Assembly (NCBI GenBank): GCA_964035775.1
Contig: OZ038316.1
Span: 1,900,880 to 1,964,879 of the forward strand
DNA from: Osedax frankpressi
Lineage: Eukaryota; Annelida; Polychaeta; Sabellida; Siboglinidae
Direction of reading: 5' to 3'
DNA length: 64,000 nt
The translations under genes were made by a program, and so were the position numbers. Under the pieces are notes generated by a model. That model did not search any database, was not told where the DNA came from, and saw only the letters and a program-made list of their open reading frames with translations. This document shows positions 11,518 through 22,801 of the stretch, one piece after another. Numbering within the stretch: position 1 is the stretch's first letter; each line of letters begins with the position of its first letter.

Positions 11518-13937
11518 CAAAAACTCAATATATGTTTAATAAAAATAGAGCTAATCTAGCGAGAGCAATTTTTGACGGCGTAGATATTACTTATATTAAA
11601 GATGAATTTTCAATTGAAGCTCAATTTAATTATTGGAGTAACTTATTTAAGAGTGAATCCATCAAATTTAATAGGGAATTTAATAATACAACCAGAGATA
11701 ATACAGAGCCTATTACGTTAAAAGAAATTACTGACAACTATAATACATTAAATGATGGTGCTCCAGGTAGTGACTTAATAAAAAAAGATAATATTACTAA
11801 AATAGGACTAGATAATTTGTGCCTAAGATTCAATATATATCTTCTAACATCTACTGCCCCTTCATGTTACAAAAAAGGTCTAACTACTTTAATACCTAAA
11901 TGTAAGAAACCCTCAGATCCCTCTCAGTTTAGGCCAATAACTTTATCCTCGATATTATGTAGACTATTCCATAAAATAATTGCTCGTCGAATTGAAGCCA
12001 GTATTAAATTAGATATTAGACAGAAAGCATTTACAAGGAGAGATGGTATTGCTGAAAATATATTTTTACTTAAAAATATTATATATCAGCATAAGCAAAA
12101 ACTAAAACCTCTATCCCTAAGTTTTCTAGATGTCTCTAAAGCTTTCGACTCCGTATCACATAACGCGCTAATAAAATTATGCAATAGAGTAGGCATTCCT
12201 GAAACTTTAGTTAACTACGTGAAACATGCATACGATGGATGCAGCACAAATCTAAAATATAAATCGGGTGTATCAATTAGAATTCCGGTTAACAGTGGAG
12301 TTAAGCAAGGTGACCCGATGTCACCACTACTTTTTAACTCCGTAATAGATTACGTTACCTCCGAACTTAAGGATTATAATGCAATTTCCATTAATGACAA
12401 TACTCACATTTTAAAATATATGGCCTTTGCCGACGATTTAGTTATATTTGGCAAAGATGAAGCGTGCCTTCAAAATCAAATTAACATTATTATGAGTGGG
12501 CTTAAAGAATGTGGGTTAAATATTAACCATGGTAAATGCGCAACTATGAATCTAATTATACACCCTACAAAAAAAATGTGGATATGTTCACCTCAACCCA
12601 TAATCAAAATTAATAATGCTCACATTAAAACAATATCTATAGATGAAACATATAAATATCTAGGTATCCCCATAGGCCCAATAGACAATAGAAATAATAA
12701 CATTGTTAACAATATTACTGCTAAATTAATTAATATATCTAAAGCTCTATTAAAACCACAACAGCGAATGCATATACTAAAATACCACTTAATCCCAAGT
12801 ATCCTACATCAGATGGTATTTACCAATATAACGCTATCTTCGTTAAAAACAATTGACAGGCGTTTTCGATCTTTTGTTAGAAGATGGATGCGTCTTCCAA
12901 AAGATACAAACTTAGCGGTATTCCACGCTCCAGCTTCAGTCGGTGGCTTATCATTACCCCGACTATATCTATCAATACCAGTTTTACGACTAAATAGAAT
13001 CAAATCTATAAAATCAAATGATGACCCACTGATAACATCGATGCCAAATAATATAATAATGAAATGGGGTCAACCCAGATATTATGAAAATGAATTATTT
13101 ACATCCAATATATCAATTAGAGATTTTCATATTGATAAACTATTTAATTCCGCTGATGGTCGTGGTTTGAAATTCGGAGGATGCACGAAATACGTAAATA
13201 GATGGATTGAGTATACGAATAGGCTGATGTCAGGGCGCGACTATATAGACTCTTTTAAACTAAAACACAATCTATTATATACTAAGTATAGGGCAAAGCG
13301 TATGTTTCCAGATACTAATACCAATTGTTTAATAAAAGGATGCAATTATAAATACGATCACCTAAATCATATAATGCAAACATGCAACTATAATTATAAT
13401 AGTAGAATCCACAGACATAACTACATAAATAAATTACTAATACAATACTTGAATAAACACAACTATATAACAATACTAGAACCATATATACGCACGACTA
13501 ACGGATTACGGAAACCAGACATACTAACTTACAAGATAAACTCAGACACAGCATATATTATTGACACACAGATATCTACAGACACTATTGACATTAACGC
13601 AAATTACATACAGAAAACATCCTACTACAATACCCCCGATATAACTGACTACGCAAAACGTGTAACAAATCGAACAAAGGTTGTGTTTAGCTCATCATGC
13701 TGGAACTGGCGAGGCGTGCCGTCTACACTTTCCGCTAACGACTTACTAGCAATCGGTCTAACAAAGAAAGAAATTGAGATGATGAGCATCCGAACACTTG
13801 CTGGCGGACTAGACCTCTACCGAAACTACTGCCGACATGGACTGATGTGATCGCCTTCATACCTCAAGCCCCTCCCTTGCTACGGTATGGCACTTTTACT
13901 ATATATTCTTATAATTAATTTGCTTTAATAAATGGGA

Positions 13938-13976
<39 letters not shown>
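11518..13976 (+). mobile_element. R2-clade non-LTR retrotransposon, 5'-truncated, inserted in the TTAGGTAG array
   Basis: Array sequence stops at 11517 and resumes at 13977, giving a clean insertion of about 2.46 kb. The parts are an 11518-11531 leader of already coding-type text, an open frame 11532-13850, a 3' UTR of about 95 bp, AATAAA at 13927-13932, and a 32-A tail at 13945-13976. The N-terminal zinc fingers and Myb-like region of full R2 proteins are missing, so the copy is 5'-truncated, as target-primed reverse transcription often leaves. The intact frame and pure A tail indicate a recent insertion. Flank repeats prevent resolving a target-site duplication. Confidence 0.9.
11532..13850 (+). 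CDS. R2-clade reverse transcriptase / restriction-like endonuclease (772 codons, N-terminally truncated)
   Basis: This is the polymerase and nuclease of a site-selective retrotransposon, which nicks the target and copies its RNA there. RT motifs in order: SQFRPITLSSILCRLFHKII (131-150), DIRQKAF..DGIAEN (161-176), LSFLDVSKAFDSVSH with catalytic Asp200, SGVKQGDPMSPLLFN (255-269), FADD with Asp301/302, and YKYLGIPIG (374-382). The thumb region has the R2-typical LKPQQRM (407-413) and HAPASVGGL (465-473). A C-x4-C-x8-H-x4-C cluster lies at 599-618. The restriction-like endonuclease shows GLRKPD (658-663), IIDTQ with Asp678, and a Lys at 695, then the R2-type WNWRGV (724-729). All expected catalytic residues are present and there is no internal stop. 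The frame is open a few codons 5' of the ATG up to the array junction, so the ATG is probably an internal Met of a longer protein. Confidence 0.9.
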   Translation: MFNKNRANLARAIFDGVDITYIKDEFSIEAQFNYWSNLFKSESIKFNREFNNTTRDNTEPITLKEITDNYNTLNDGAPGSDLIKKDNITKIGLDNLCLRFNIYLLTSTAPSCYKKGLTTLIPKCKKPSDPSQFRPITLSSILCRLFHKIIARRIEASIKLDIRQKAFTRRDGIAENIFLLKNIIYQHKQKLKPLSLSFLDVSKAFDSVSHNALIKLCNRVGIPETLVNYVKHAYDGCSTNLKYKSGVSIRIPVNSGVKQGDPMSPLLFNSVIDYVTSELKDYNAISINDNTHILKYMAFADDLVIFGKDEACLQNQINIIMSGLKECGLNINHGKCATMNLIIHPTKKMWICSPQPIIKINNAHIKTISIDETYKYLGIPIGPIDNRNNNIVNNITAKLINISKALLKPQQRMHILKYHLIPSILHQMVFTNITLSSLKTIDRRFRSFVRRWMRLPKDTNLAVFHAPASVGGLSLPRLYLSIPVLRLNRIKSIKSNDDPLITSMPNNIIMKWGQPRYYENELFTSNISIRDFHIDKLFNSADGRGLKFGGCTKYVNRWIEYTNRLMSGRDYIDSFKLKHNLLYTKYRAKRMFPDTNTNCLIKGCNYKYDHLNHIMQTCNYNYNSRIHRHNYINKLLIQYLNKHNYITILEPYIRTTNGLRKPDILTYKINSDTAYIIDTQISTDTIDINANYIQKTSYYNTPDITDYAKRVTNRTKVVFSSSCWNWRGVPSTLSANDLLAIGLTKKEIEMMSIRTLAGGLDLYRNYCRHGLM

Positions 13977-13978
<2 letters not shown>

Positions 13979-14069
13979 GTTAGTTAGGTAGTTAGTTAGG
14001 TAGTTAGTTAGGTAGTTAGTTAGGTAGTTAGTTAGGTAGTTAGTTAGGTAGTTAGTTAGGTAGTTAGTT
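13977..14069. repeat. 12-bp/8-bp TTAGGTAG array (right block)
   Basis: TAGTTAGTTAGG repeats directly after the poly(A) tail. This is the same GTTA-type unit found immediately left of the element, so the element sits inside this sub-block. Confidence 0.95.
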
Positions 14070-14129
14070 TAAGTTGTTATGTGATGACTATATCCATTGT
14101 AATTAGCAAATAAGTAGCAGTTCATGTAT

Positions 14130-14280
14130 GTAGATATGTGTATGTGTGTGTGTGTATGTGTGTGTGTGTGTGTGTATGTGTGTATGTGTGTCTATGTGTG
14201 TGTATGTATGTGTATGTATGTGTATGTCTATGTATGTCTATGTATGTCTATGTATGTCTATGTATTTGTATGTGTATAAG
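14130..14280. repeat. TG/TGTA microsatellite, probable LINE 3' tail
   Basis: TGTGTATG and TATGTCTATG repeats. On the minus strand it follows directly after the 3' end (TCTAAATAAAT) of the LINE at 14283-15035. Confidence 0.85.
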
Positions 14281-14282
14281 TA

Positions 14283-15035
14283 TTTATTTAGAAAATGTAA
14301 CAATTAAAATAATAATACATTTTCGATATTGCGTGAAGGTAGGAAAAAGGTAAAAATAATTATTATTAGTTTCACGTAATCAGGAAGCTTTTTAGCCTGC
14401 GTTTGAAACTGTTTGGTGATATGGTGGGAGACAATAATTGTTTAGGAAGTCGATTCCATCTATAAGAAGTTATTGAGCTTTTTATCGTATTTAGTAGTTA
14501 TTATAGATATTATTGTCTATTGTTGGATTTAATGTTAAGTGATTGTCGTTATTGTGTATTAGTTCGTATGTGAGAATTTTCTTTAGTATGGTAAGTACTT
14601 CGTAGTCAATAGAATCAGTAGTCATCATCTAATTCAGTCATTGTGTAGTTCAGTAATGCTAGTTGTATTGTCATTTCGACTGAGTCGGACAATTAGTCGT
14701 ATGGATCTATTAATAGTTCTGTTAACATGTTTAATTTTATCTTTATTTACTGTAGTCAATAATGAGTTGCAGTGTTGGAGTTGTGAACGTATTAAGGACT
14801 GAGTTAGTAAAGTAGTAGTTGTGATATTCATGTATGGTCGTAGTCGTCTTAGATTAAATAGTTGGGATATTGTAGTTTGTCTTATAAGGTTAATATGCTT
14901 GTCCAAATTTAATTAGTTGTTAAAATGTAAGCCTAGGTATTTTGCCGAATTAGTTGGTAATATTATAATGTTGTTAATGTAAATGTCTGGGAAAGATGCA
15001 GTAAAGTTAGTCATTTTAATGTTAATTAGTTCAGA
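14283..15035 (-). mobile_element. CR1/L2-type LINE 3' fragment
   Basis: The minus strand carries the last third of a LINE reverse transcriptase: SAKYLGLHFNN (LGv.f block, about 14930-14970), then DKHINLIRQTTISQLFNLRR, SLIRSQLQHCNSLL (the S.LDYCNSLL block) and a basic block NRSIRLIVRLSRNDNTTSIT, open from 14906 to 14634. After frame breaks comes the C-terminal signature RWNRLPKQL and SFKRRLKSFL near 14385-14465, which matches the W..LP...R....FK..LK.....F end of CR1/L2 proteins. One stop lies between the first two blocks and several more follow. It is 5'-truncated at a TG tract and ends 3' in another. It is better preserved than the copy at 8690-9930 but dead. Confidence 0.8.
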
Positions 15036-15041
15036 CTAGGT

Positions 15042-15088
<47 letters not shown>

Positions 15089-15597
15089 ATTTATGTGTGT
15101 GGGTGTGTGTATGTATGTGTGTGTTTGTGTGTGTGGATGTGTATGTGTATATGCATATATGTATGTATGTGCTTGTGTTTGTGGGTGGATATATGTATAT
15201 GTGTATATATATGTATTTGTGTGTGTGTGGGTATGTTTGTATGTATGTATGTATTTGTGTGTGTATGTGTGTGTATATGTATGTGTGTATGTGTATATGT
15301 GTGTATGCATGTATGTATGTATTTCTGTGTGTGGGTATGTGTGTATATATGTGTATGTATGTATGTATTTTTGTGTATGGGTGTGTATGTGTAGATGGGT
15401 ATATGTATATATGTATTTGTGTGTGGGTGTGTATGTATGTATGTATTTATGTGTGTGTATGTGCATGTGTATGTGTATATGTATGTATGCATTTGTTTGT
15501 GTGGGTATGTATATATGTATATGTGTATATGTGTATGTATTTATGTGTGTGTGTATTTGTGTGTGTGAGTATGTGTGAGTGTATTTCTATGTTTGTT
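15042..15597. repeat. (TG)n then TGTATG/TTTGTG complex microsatellite
   Basis: About 40 bp of pure TG at the left edge followed by 500 bp of TGTATG-like text with longer internal recurrences (GTATGTATTTGTGTGTG about every 100 bp). It lies between two LINE ends. Long apparent frames in it are repeat artefacts encoding C/V/Y or H/T only. Confidence 0.95.
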
Positions 15598-15665
15598 TAA
15601 GATTTATTTAGACATACATTTCTAAAACAATTTTCTAATTAAATGTATATAAGAACCGGATTATT
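15598..15665 (-). mobile_element. Short LINE 3' end
   Basis: On the minus strand GAAATGTATGTCTAAATAAAT matches, with few differences, the end of the LINE at 8690 (TATATGTCTAAATAAAT) and, more loosely, the one at 14283. It flows into the TG/TGTA tract as those do. Only some tens of bases are recognisable; how far the copy reaches beyond 15665 is unclear. Confidence 0.5.
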
Positions 15666-15879
15666 GACGAAAAAGAAAAAAATAATGGAATTATATCCGT
15701 TACAATTGAAAGTGAATAAATATATGCTACTAACAAAAGACCTTATAATAATTGTAAGGAGGAAATGATAAAGCGGAGTATTATTTTAATGATTTTATTT
15801 TTTAATATTTTAATATCTCTTAATGTGTTTATCTTTTATTCATTTTTATATTCACTATCTGTGATCTATTTATGTGATG

Positions 15880-15924
<45 letters not shown>

Positions 15925-17082
15925 CTCCATTATATATTATATATATCTTAGGTAAAGATCATTAAAAAGCCTTTTTAATATGATAATTAATAAATAATAA
16001 ACTGATTAAAATTATCAATATACGTAATATCATTTCACATAAAAGTAATATTTAGACTACACTATGCACGTTTTCGTAAATACAAGTATCCGTACAGTAA
16101 TTATTAAAATTGTACTTAATAGCACCGACAGAAAAAGTATCGCATACGTGTATAGACGAGGCTATATACAAAAGAAAAATAATAATGTACCGGAAGTGCC
16201 ATTATTCATTAATTATTATTAAATTAATGATATCAATATTATTAATACATCGTTAATAGTGTTCTTTTATATTGTCTGTAGTTTCTAATTTATTAATCAT
16301 TTTATTTGATTGAAATTCGACGATATAGTAAACCATATTACCTCGATCTATGATCGAATGTATCTAATTATTAGTGTAAATAAATTAATATTTAGTATTA
16401 TTCTGATATATAACACAGATGAGAACTTGCAAAGGAGATTCTATTTGATACTAGAATTCGTCAAGAATCAAATTAAATATATTTAATATTATTATTTAAA
16501 TATTTATTTTAACAAACTAAATTCCGTTCTACATAGTATAATATATAGTATATAACTATTATTAGTACAACTAATATAGAGGTGATCATATATTTATTAT
16601 AAATTGCTACATATTTCTAAACATTCTCTCGAGTTAGAAAATAATAAAATAATATTTTATTCTTTATAAAAGATGTTGATAATTCTACATAGTGGTTGTA
16701 AATAACAATACAATCTTTTTTATATTCTAAGACAATACACACAAGTATATATTCTTTAAAATAAATGTATACTATTAATACATGTTATATATGTTCTGTA
16801 CACTATGTGCCAAATCCTACAAATGCAGATACATCGGTACATAATTTACAAACAATGCCTTGTAAACGGTTTTTTATTCCTTAATAATCGATTGCACAAT
16901 ACTGTATGATGTAATATACTTAATTTTTCTGATGAGCTCCTAATTAGAGCGTTAATCAAGTTTCTCTGTTACGTAACCTACTATTCCGGTGCAAATCCAT
17001 TAAGCCGAACAAGAAATACAGGTGTTTGTGGGATTTCACCTATACAAACTTCATTAGTTCACTTATTTTCATCGAGGTCCCC
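15666..17082. other. AT-rich unique region, no gene seen
   Basis: Very AT-rich sequence with a short (AT)n run at 15886-15920. Both strands were read for exon-like stretches and none was convincing. An imperfect inverted repeat (GGTGCAAATCC at about 16987 and GGGATTTCACC at about 17030) is present near the right edge. It may be an old decayed repeat. Confidence 0.5.
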
Positions 17083-19735
17083 TCATTATGACCTTACCAA
17101 TGCCCCCACAATATGATCCCCTCATCTCACTTCACCAAAGACCCCACAATATGAGCTACTCATCTCACTTCACCAAAGACTCCACAATATGAGCTACTCA
17201 TCTCACTTCACCAAAGACCCCACAATATGAGCTACTCATCTCACTTCACCAGACTCCATAATATTAGATTCTCATCTCACTTCACCAAAGACTCCACAAT
17301 GTGAGCTACTCATCTCACTTCACCAAAGACTCTACAATGTGAGCTACTTATCTCACTTCACCAAAGACCCCACAATATGATATACTCATCTCACTTCACC
17401 AAAGACCCCACAATGTGAGCTACTCATCTCACTTCACCAAATACCCCACAATATGAGATACTCATCTCACTTTACCGAGTTCCTCACAATATTAGATTCT
17501 CATCTCACTTCACCAAAGACTCCACAATGTGAGCTACTCATCTCACTTCACCAAAGACTCCACAATATGAGATACTCATCTCACTTCACCAAAGACCTCA
17601 CAATATGAGATACTCATCTCACTTAACCAAAGACCCCACAATGTGAGCTACTCATCTCACTTCACCAAAGACCCCACAATATGAGATACTCATCTCACTT
17701 CACCAAAGACCCCACAATATGAGATACTCATCTCACTTCACCAAAGACCTCACAATATTAGATTCTCATCTCACTTCACCAAAGACTCCACAATATGAGC
17801 TAATCATCTCACTTCACCAAAAACCCCACAATATTAGATTCTTATCTAACTTCACCAAAGACCCCACAATATGAGCTACTCATCTCACTTTACCAAGTTC
17901 CTCACACTATTTGATTCTTATCTCACTTCACCAAAGACCCCACAATATGAGCTACTCATCTCACTTCACCAAATACCCCACAATATGAGATACTCATCTC
18001 ACTTTACCAAGTTCCTCACAATGTGAGCTACTCATCTCACTTCACCAAAGACCCCACAATATGAGATACTCATCTAGCTTCACCAAGTTCCTCACAATGT
18101 GAGCTACTCATCTCACTTCACCAAAGACTCCACAATGTGAGCTACTCATCTCACTTCACCAAATACCCCACAATATTAGATTCTCATCTCACTTCACCAA
18201 AGACCCCACAATGTGAACGACTCATCTCACTTTACCAAGTTCCTCACACTATTTGATTCTTATCTCACTTCACCAAAGACTCCACAATATGAGCTACTCA
18301 TCTCACTTCACCAAAGACCCCACAATATGAGCTACTCATCTCACTTCACCAGACTCCATAATATTAGATTCTCATCTCACTTCACCAAAGACTCCACAAT
18401 GTGAGCTACTCATCTCACTTCACCAAAGACTCTACAATGTGAGCTACTTATCTCACTTCACCAAAGACCCCACAATATGATATACTCATCTCACTTCACC
18501 AAAGACCCCACAATGTGAGCTACTCATCTCACTTCACCAAATACCCCACAATATGAGATACTCATCTCACTTTACCGAGTTCCTCACAATATTAGATTCT
18601 CATCTCACTTCACCAAAGACTCCACAATGTGAGCTACTCATCTCACTTCACCAAAGACTCCACAATATGAGATACTCATCTCACTTCACCAAAGACCTCA
18701 CAATATGAGATACTCATCTCACTTAACCAAAGACCCCACAATGTGAGCTACTCATCTCACTTCACCAAAGACCCCACAATATGAGATACTCATCTCACTT
18801 CACCAAAGACCCCACAATATGAGATACTCATCTCACTTCACCAAAGACCTCACAATATTAGATTCTCATCTCACTTCACCAAAGACTCCACAATATGAGC
18901 TAATCATCTCACTTCACCAAAAACCCCACAATATTAGATTCTTATCTAACTTCACCAAAGACCCCACAATATGAGCTACTCATCTCACTTTACCAAGTTC
19001 CTCACACTATTTGATTCTTATCTCACTTCACCAAAGACCCCACAATATGAGCTACTCATCTCACTTCACCAAATACCCCACAATATGAGATACTCATCTC
19101 ACTTTACCAAGTTCCTCACAATGTGAGCTACTCATCTCACTTCACCAAAGACCCCACAATATGAGATACTCATCTAGCTTCACCAAGTTCCTCACAATGT
19201 GAGCTACTCATCTCACTTCACCAAAGACTCCACAATGTGAGCTACTCATCTCACTTCACCAAATACCCCACAATATTAGATTCTCATCTCACTTCACCAA
19301 AGACCCCACAATGTGAACGACTCATCTCACTTCACCGAAGACCCCACAATATGAGCTACTCATCTTACTTCACCAAGGCCCTCACAATATTAGAATCTCA
19401 TCTCACTTCACCAAGGCCCTCACAATATGAGATTATTATCTCACTTCACCAAAGACCCCACAATGTGAGCTACTTAGCTCACTTCACCAAAGACCCCACA
19501 ATATGAGATACTCATCTCACTTTACCAAGTTCCTCATAATATGATATTCTCATCTCACTTCACCAAGTTCCTCGCAATGTGAGCTTCTCATCTCACTTCA
19601 CCAAGGCCCTCACAATATGAGATACTCATCTCACTTTACCAAGTTCCTCACAATATGATATTCTCATCTCACTTCATCAAGGCCCTCACAATATGAGATA
19701 CTCATCTCACTTCACCAAGTTCCTCACAATGTAAA
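17083..19735. repeat. 38-bp minisatellite with a 1,100-bp higher-order duplication
   Basis: The unit is about 38 bp: CTCATCTCACTTCACC, then AAAGACCCCACAATATGAG, with variable ends (GCTA, ATA, ATTAGATT) and a TTTACCAAGTTCCTC subtype. There are about 70 units. The segment 17162-18230 recurs at 18262-19330 with a constant 1,100-bp offset, including rare variants (AGACTCCATAATATTAG, CACACTATTTGATTC), and it looked identical at every place I compared. Units outside the duplicated block are more divergent. No real coding is seen; short frames arise from the period. Confidence 0.96.
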
Positions 19736-19944
19736 CTCTTAATCTTAATTTACCAAGACTAAAAACTGATATCAACATTATAGTTACAGTTTTTCTTCCT
19801 TAGATTTAATTAATTAATTTTATAAAATAACAAATAATAAATATTAAATTATTTATTCAAATTTTCAAATATTTGAAAAATGTTATTATTCAATATGGAA
19901 AATTCCATTACGATAATTTTAAAAGGTAATATTTATTAATAATT

Positions 19945-19945
<1 letters not shown>

Positions 19946-20013
<68 letters not shown>

Positions 20014-20137
20014 TATGTATGTGTGTGTATGTGTGTGTGTATGTATGCGTGTGCGTGTGTGTGTGTGTGTATGTGTGTGTGTGTATGCGTGTGCGTGTGT
20101 GCGTGCGTGTGTGTGTGTGTGTGTGTGTGGGTGTGTG
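19946..20137. repeat. (AT)n followed by (TG)n microsatellite
   Basis: About 65 bp of pure AT, then TGTGTG/TGCGTG to 20137. The 19736-19945 sequence before it and 20138-20360 after it are AT-rich without a recognisable gene. Confidence 0.95.
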
Positions 20138-20360
20138 TATTTGCCGGCATATGTCTATGTGTATAAAGTTCCATTACAAACCTATATTTAGCATGACCTG
20201 TCATATACAGGAAATATACTTCAGTTGATAGAAACAATACTAGATTTATATTGAACTTCGTACATGTTTCAGAGCAGAAATTAGCCCAGTGTTTTATTAC
20301 GAAAGTAAGGACATATAAGGACAGTACCTTATATACCACATACTAATGCGAAGATCATTA

Positions 20361-20379
20361 TATATATATATATAAGTGT

Positions 20380-20426
<47 letters not shown>

Positions 20427-20430
20427 TGTA

Positions 20431-20463
<33 letters not shown>

Positions 20464-20490
20464 GTGTGTGTGTGTGATTGTGTGTATGTG
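20361..20490. repeat. (TA)n(TG)n microsatellite
   Basis: A short TA run then TG with TGTATG units. 20491-20737 after it is unique AT-rich sequence with no gene seen. Confidence 0.93.
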
Positions 20491-20737
20491 TGTTTAATTT
20501 TTTAAGATTTTAGGATATTTTATAAGAATTAAAACATATAACTAAGACGTTATTTAAATTCTCTTCAAGTCCATCTTAGACATCTTGGGACTCAACTAAG
20601 AACTAGATTAGATCTTCTTTTGACCAAATTCAGACAGAATAAAAAAGTCTTGTCTATAATTCAAATATTAATTATTGAAAAACTATTGAAATACTGTAGA
20701 GATTTATTGTAATGTTTACTGTAAATAATGAATTATA

Positions 20738-20825
20738 TAGTGTACAATGTACTGTGTACACTGTACACAGTACATTGTATAATGTACACTGTATAATGTA
20801 CATTATACAGTGTAAAGTTCAAATT
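20738..20825. repeat. Short cluster of TGTAC/TATAC dyads
   Basis: GTACAATGTACTGTGTACAC and then GTACAC, ATACAG and GTACAT words in alternating orientation, so much of the tract pairs with itself. It uses the same words as the larger arrays at 23063 and 59718. Confidence 0.8.
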
Positions 20826-20931
20826 GTACAGTGTAATCTTATGTTAATACTATGAAAGTATTAAATGTTATGACATTGTGAATTCTACTTTGGACAATTG
20901 TGCACGGTTATCACATAATAGATTATTATGG

Positions 20932-22801
20932 GTTATTACATAATAGATGTTATCAGTGATATCGATAAGAGAGTGTAAGTTATTACATAATAGATGTTAT
21001 CAGTGATATCGATAAGAGAGTGTAAGTCATTACATAATAGATGTTATCAGTGATATCGATAAGAGAGTGTAAGTTATTACATAATAGATGTTATCAGTGA
21101 TATCGATAAGAGAGTGTAAGTTATTACATAATAGATGTTATCAGTGATATCGATAAGAGAGTGTAAGTCATTACATAATAGATGTTATCAGTGATATCGA
21201 TAAGAGAGTGTAAGTTATTACATAATAGATGTTATCAGTGATATCGATAAGAGAGTGTAAGTTATTACATAATAGATATTATCAGTGATATCGATAAGAG
21301 AGTGTAAGTCATTACATAATAGATGTTATCAGTGATATCGATAAGAGAGTGTAAGTCATTACATAATAGATGTTATCAGTGATATCGATAAGAGAGTGTA
21401 AGTCATTACATAATAGATGTTATCAGTGATATCGATAAGAGAGTGTAAGTTATTACATAATAGATGTTATCAGTGATATCGATAAGAGAGTGTAAGTTAT
21501 TACATAATAGATGTTATCAGTGATATCGATAAGAGAGTGTAAGTCATTACATAATAGATGTTATCAGTGATATCGATAAGAGAGTGTAAGTCATTACATA
21601 ATAGATGTTATCAGTGATATCGATAAGAGAGTGTAAGTTATTACATAATAGATGTTATCAGTGATATCGATAAGAGAGTGTAAGTTATTACATAATAGAT
21701 GTTATCAGTGATATCGATAAGAGAGTGTAAGTCATTACATAATAGATGTTATCAGTGATATCGATAAGAGAGTGTAAGTTATTACATAATAGATGTTATC
21801 AGTGATATCGATAAGAGAGTGTAAGTTATTACATAATAGATGTTATCAGTGATATCGATAAGAGAGTGTAAGTCATTACATAATAGATGTTATCAGTGAT
21901 ATCGATAAGAGAGTGTAAGTCATTACATAATAGATGTTATCAGTGATATCGATAAGAGAGTGTAAGTCATTACATAAGAGATGTTATCAGTGATATCGAT
22001 AAGAGAGTGTAAGTTATTACATAATAGATGTTATCAGTGATATCGATAAGAGAGTGTAAGTTATTACATAATAGATGTTATCAGTGATATCGATAAGAGA
22101 GTGTAAGTTATTACATAATAGATGTTATCAGTGATATCGATAAGAGAGTGTAAGTCATTACATAATAGATGTTATCAGTGATATCGATAAGAGAGTGTAA
22201 GTTATTACATAATAGATGTTATCAGTGATATCGATAATAGAGTGTAAGTTATTACATAATAGATGTTATCAGTGATATCGATAAGAGAGTGTAAGTTATT
22301 ACATAATAGATGTTATCAGTGATATCGATAAGAGAGTGTAAGTTATTACATAATAGATGTTATCAGTGATATCGATAAGAGAGTGTAAGTCATTACATAA
22401 TAGATGTTATCAGTGATATCGATAAGAGAGTGTAAGTCATTACATAATATATGTTATCAGTGATATCGATAAGAGAGTGTAAGTCATTAAACAATAGATG
22501 TTATCAGTGATAATCGATAAGAGAGTGTAAGTCATTACATAATAGATGTTATCAGTGATATCGATAAGAGAGTATAAGTTATTACATAATATATGTTATC
22601 AGTGATATCGATAAGAGAGTGTAAGTCATTAAATAATAGATGTTATCAGTGATAATCGATAAGAGAGTGTAAGTCATTACATAATAGATGTTATCAGTGA
22701 TATCGATAAGAGAGTGTAAGTTATTACATAATAGATATTATCAGTGATATCGATAAGAGAGTGTAAGTTATTACATAATAGATGTTATCAGTGATATCGA
22801 T
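20932..22801. repeat. 47-bp tandem array (about 40 copies)
   Basis: Exact 47-bp period, for example TAATAGATGT at 20941 and 20988. Each unit contains GTAAGT, TTACATAATAGATG, TTATCAGTGA and TATCGATAAGAG. Units are nearly identical except for a two-state site after GTAAGT (T or C). The rightmost copies carry extra changes (ACAATAG, GATAATCGATAAG, TAATATATG), and one such variant block recurs at about 22490 and 22630. TTATC and GATAA form a small dyad in each unit. No coding is seen. Confidence 0.98.

Noticed and set aside
12809-13003. Minus-strand frame inside the R2-clade element
   Set aside because: Antisense of the thumb region of the reverse transcriptase, with no supporting features.
15041-15600. 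Frames rich in Cys/Val/Tyr or His/Thr
   Set aside because: Direct translation of TG/TGTA microsatellite in all frames, with no start context or conserved motif.
16929-16962. Hammerhead-ribozyme-like CTGATGAGCTC followed by a loop and GAGC
   Set aside because: The CTGATGA core and a possible stem II are there, but the required GAAA after stem II is GTTAA. No convincing stem I or III and no cleavage site were found, so it is most likely chance or long dead.
16985-17040. GGTGCAAATCC resembling a tRNA B box, suggesting a SINE
   Set aside because: No matching A box at the right distance, and the flanking bases do not form a T stem. It was noted only as an imperfect inverted repeat.
17083-22801. 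CRISPR-like regular repeats with spacers (38-bp and 47-bp arrays)
   Set aside because: The whole unit repeats with no unique spacers, in a eukaryotic context with spliced genes. These are minisatellites.
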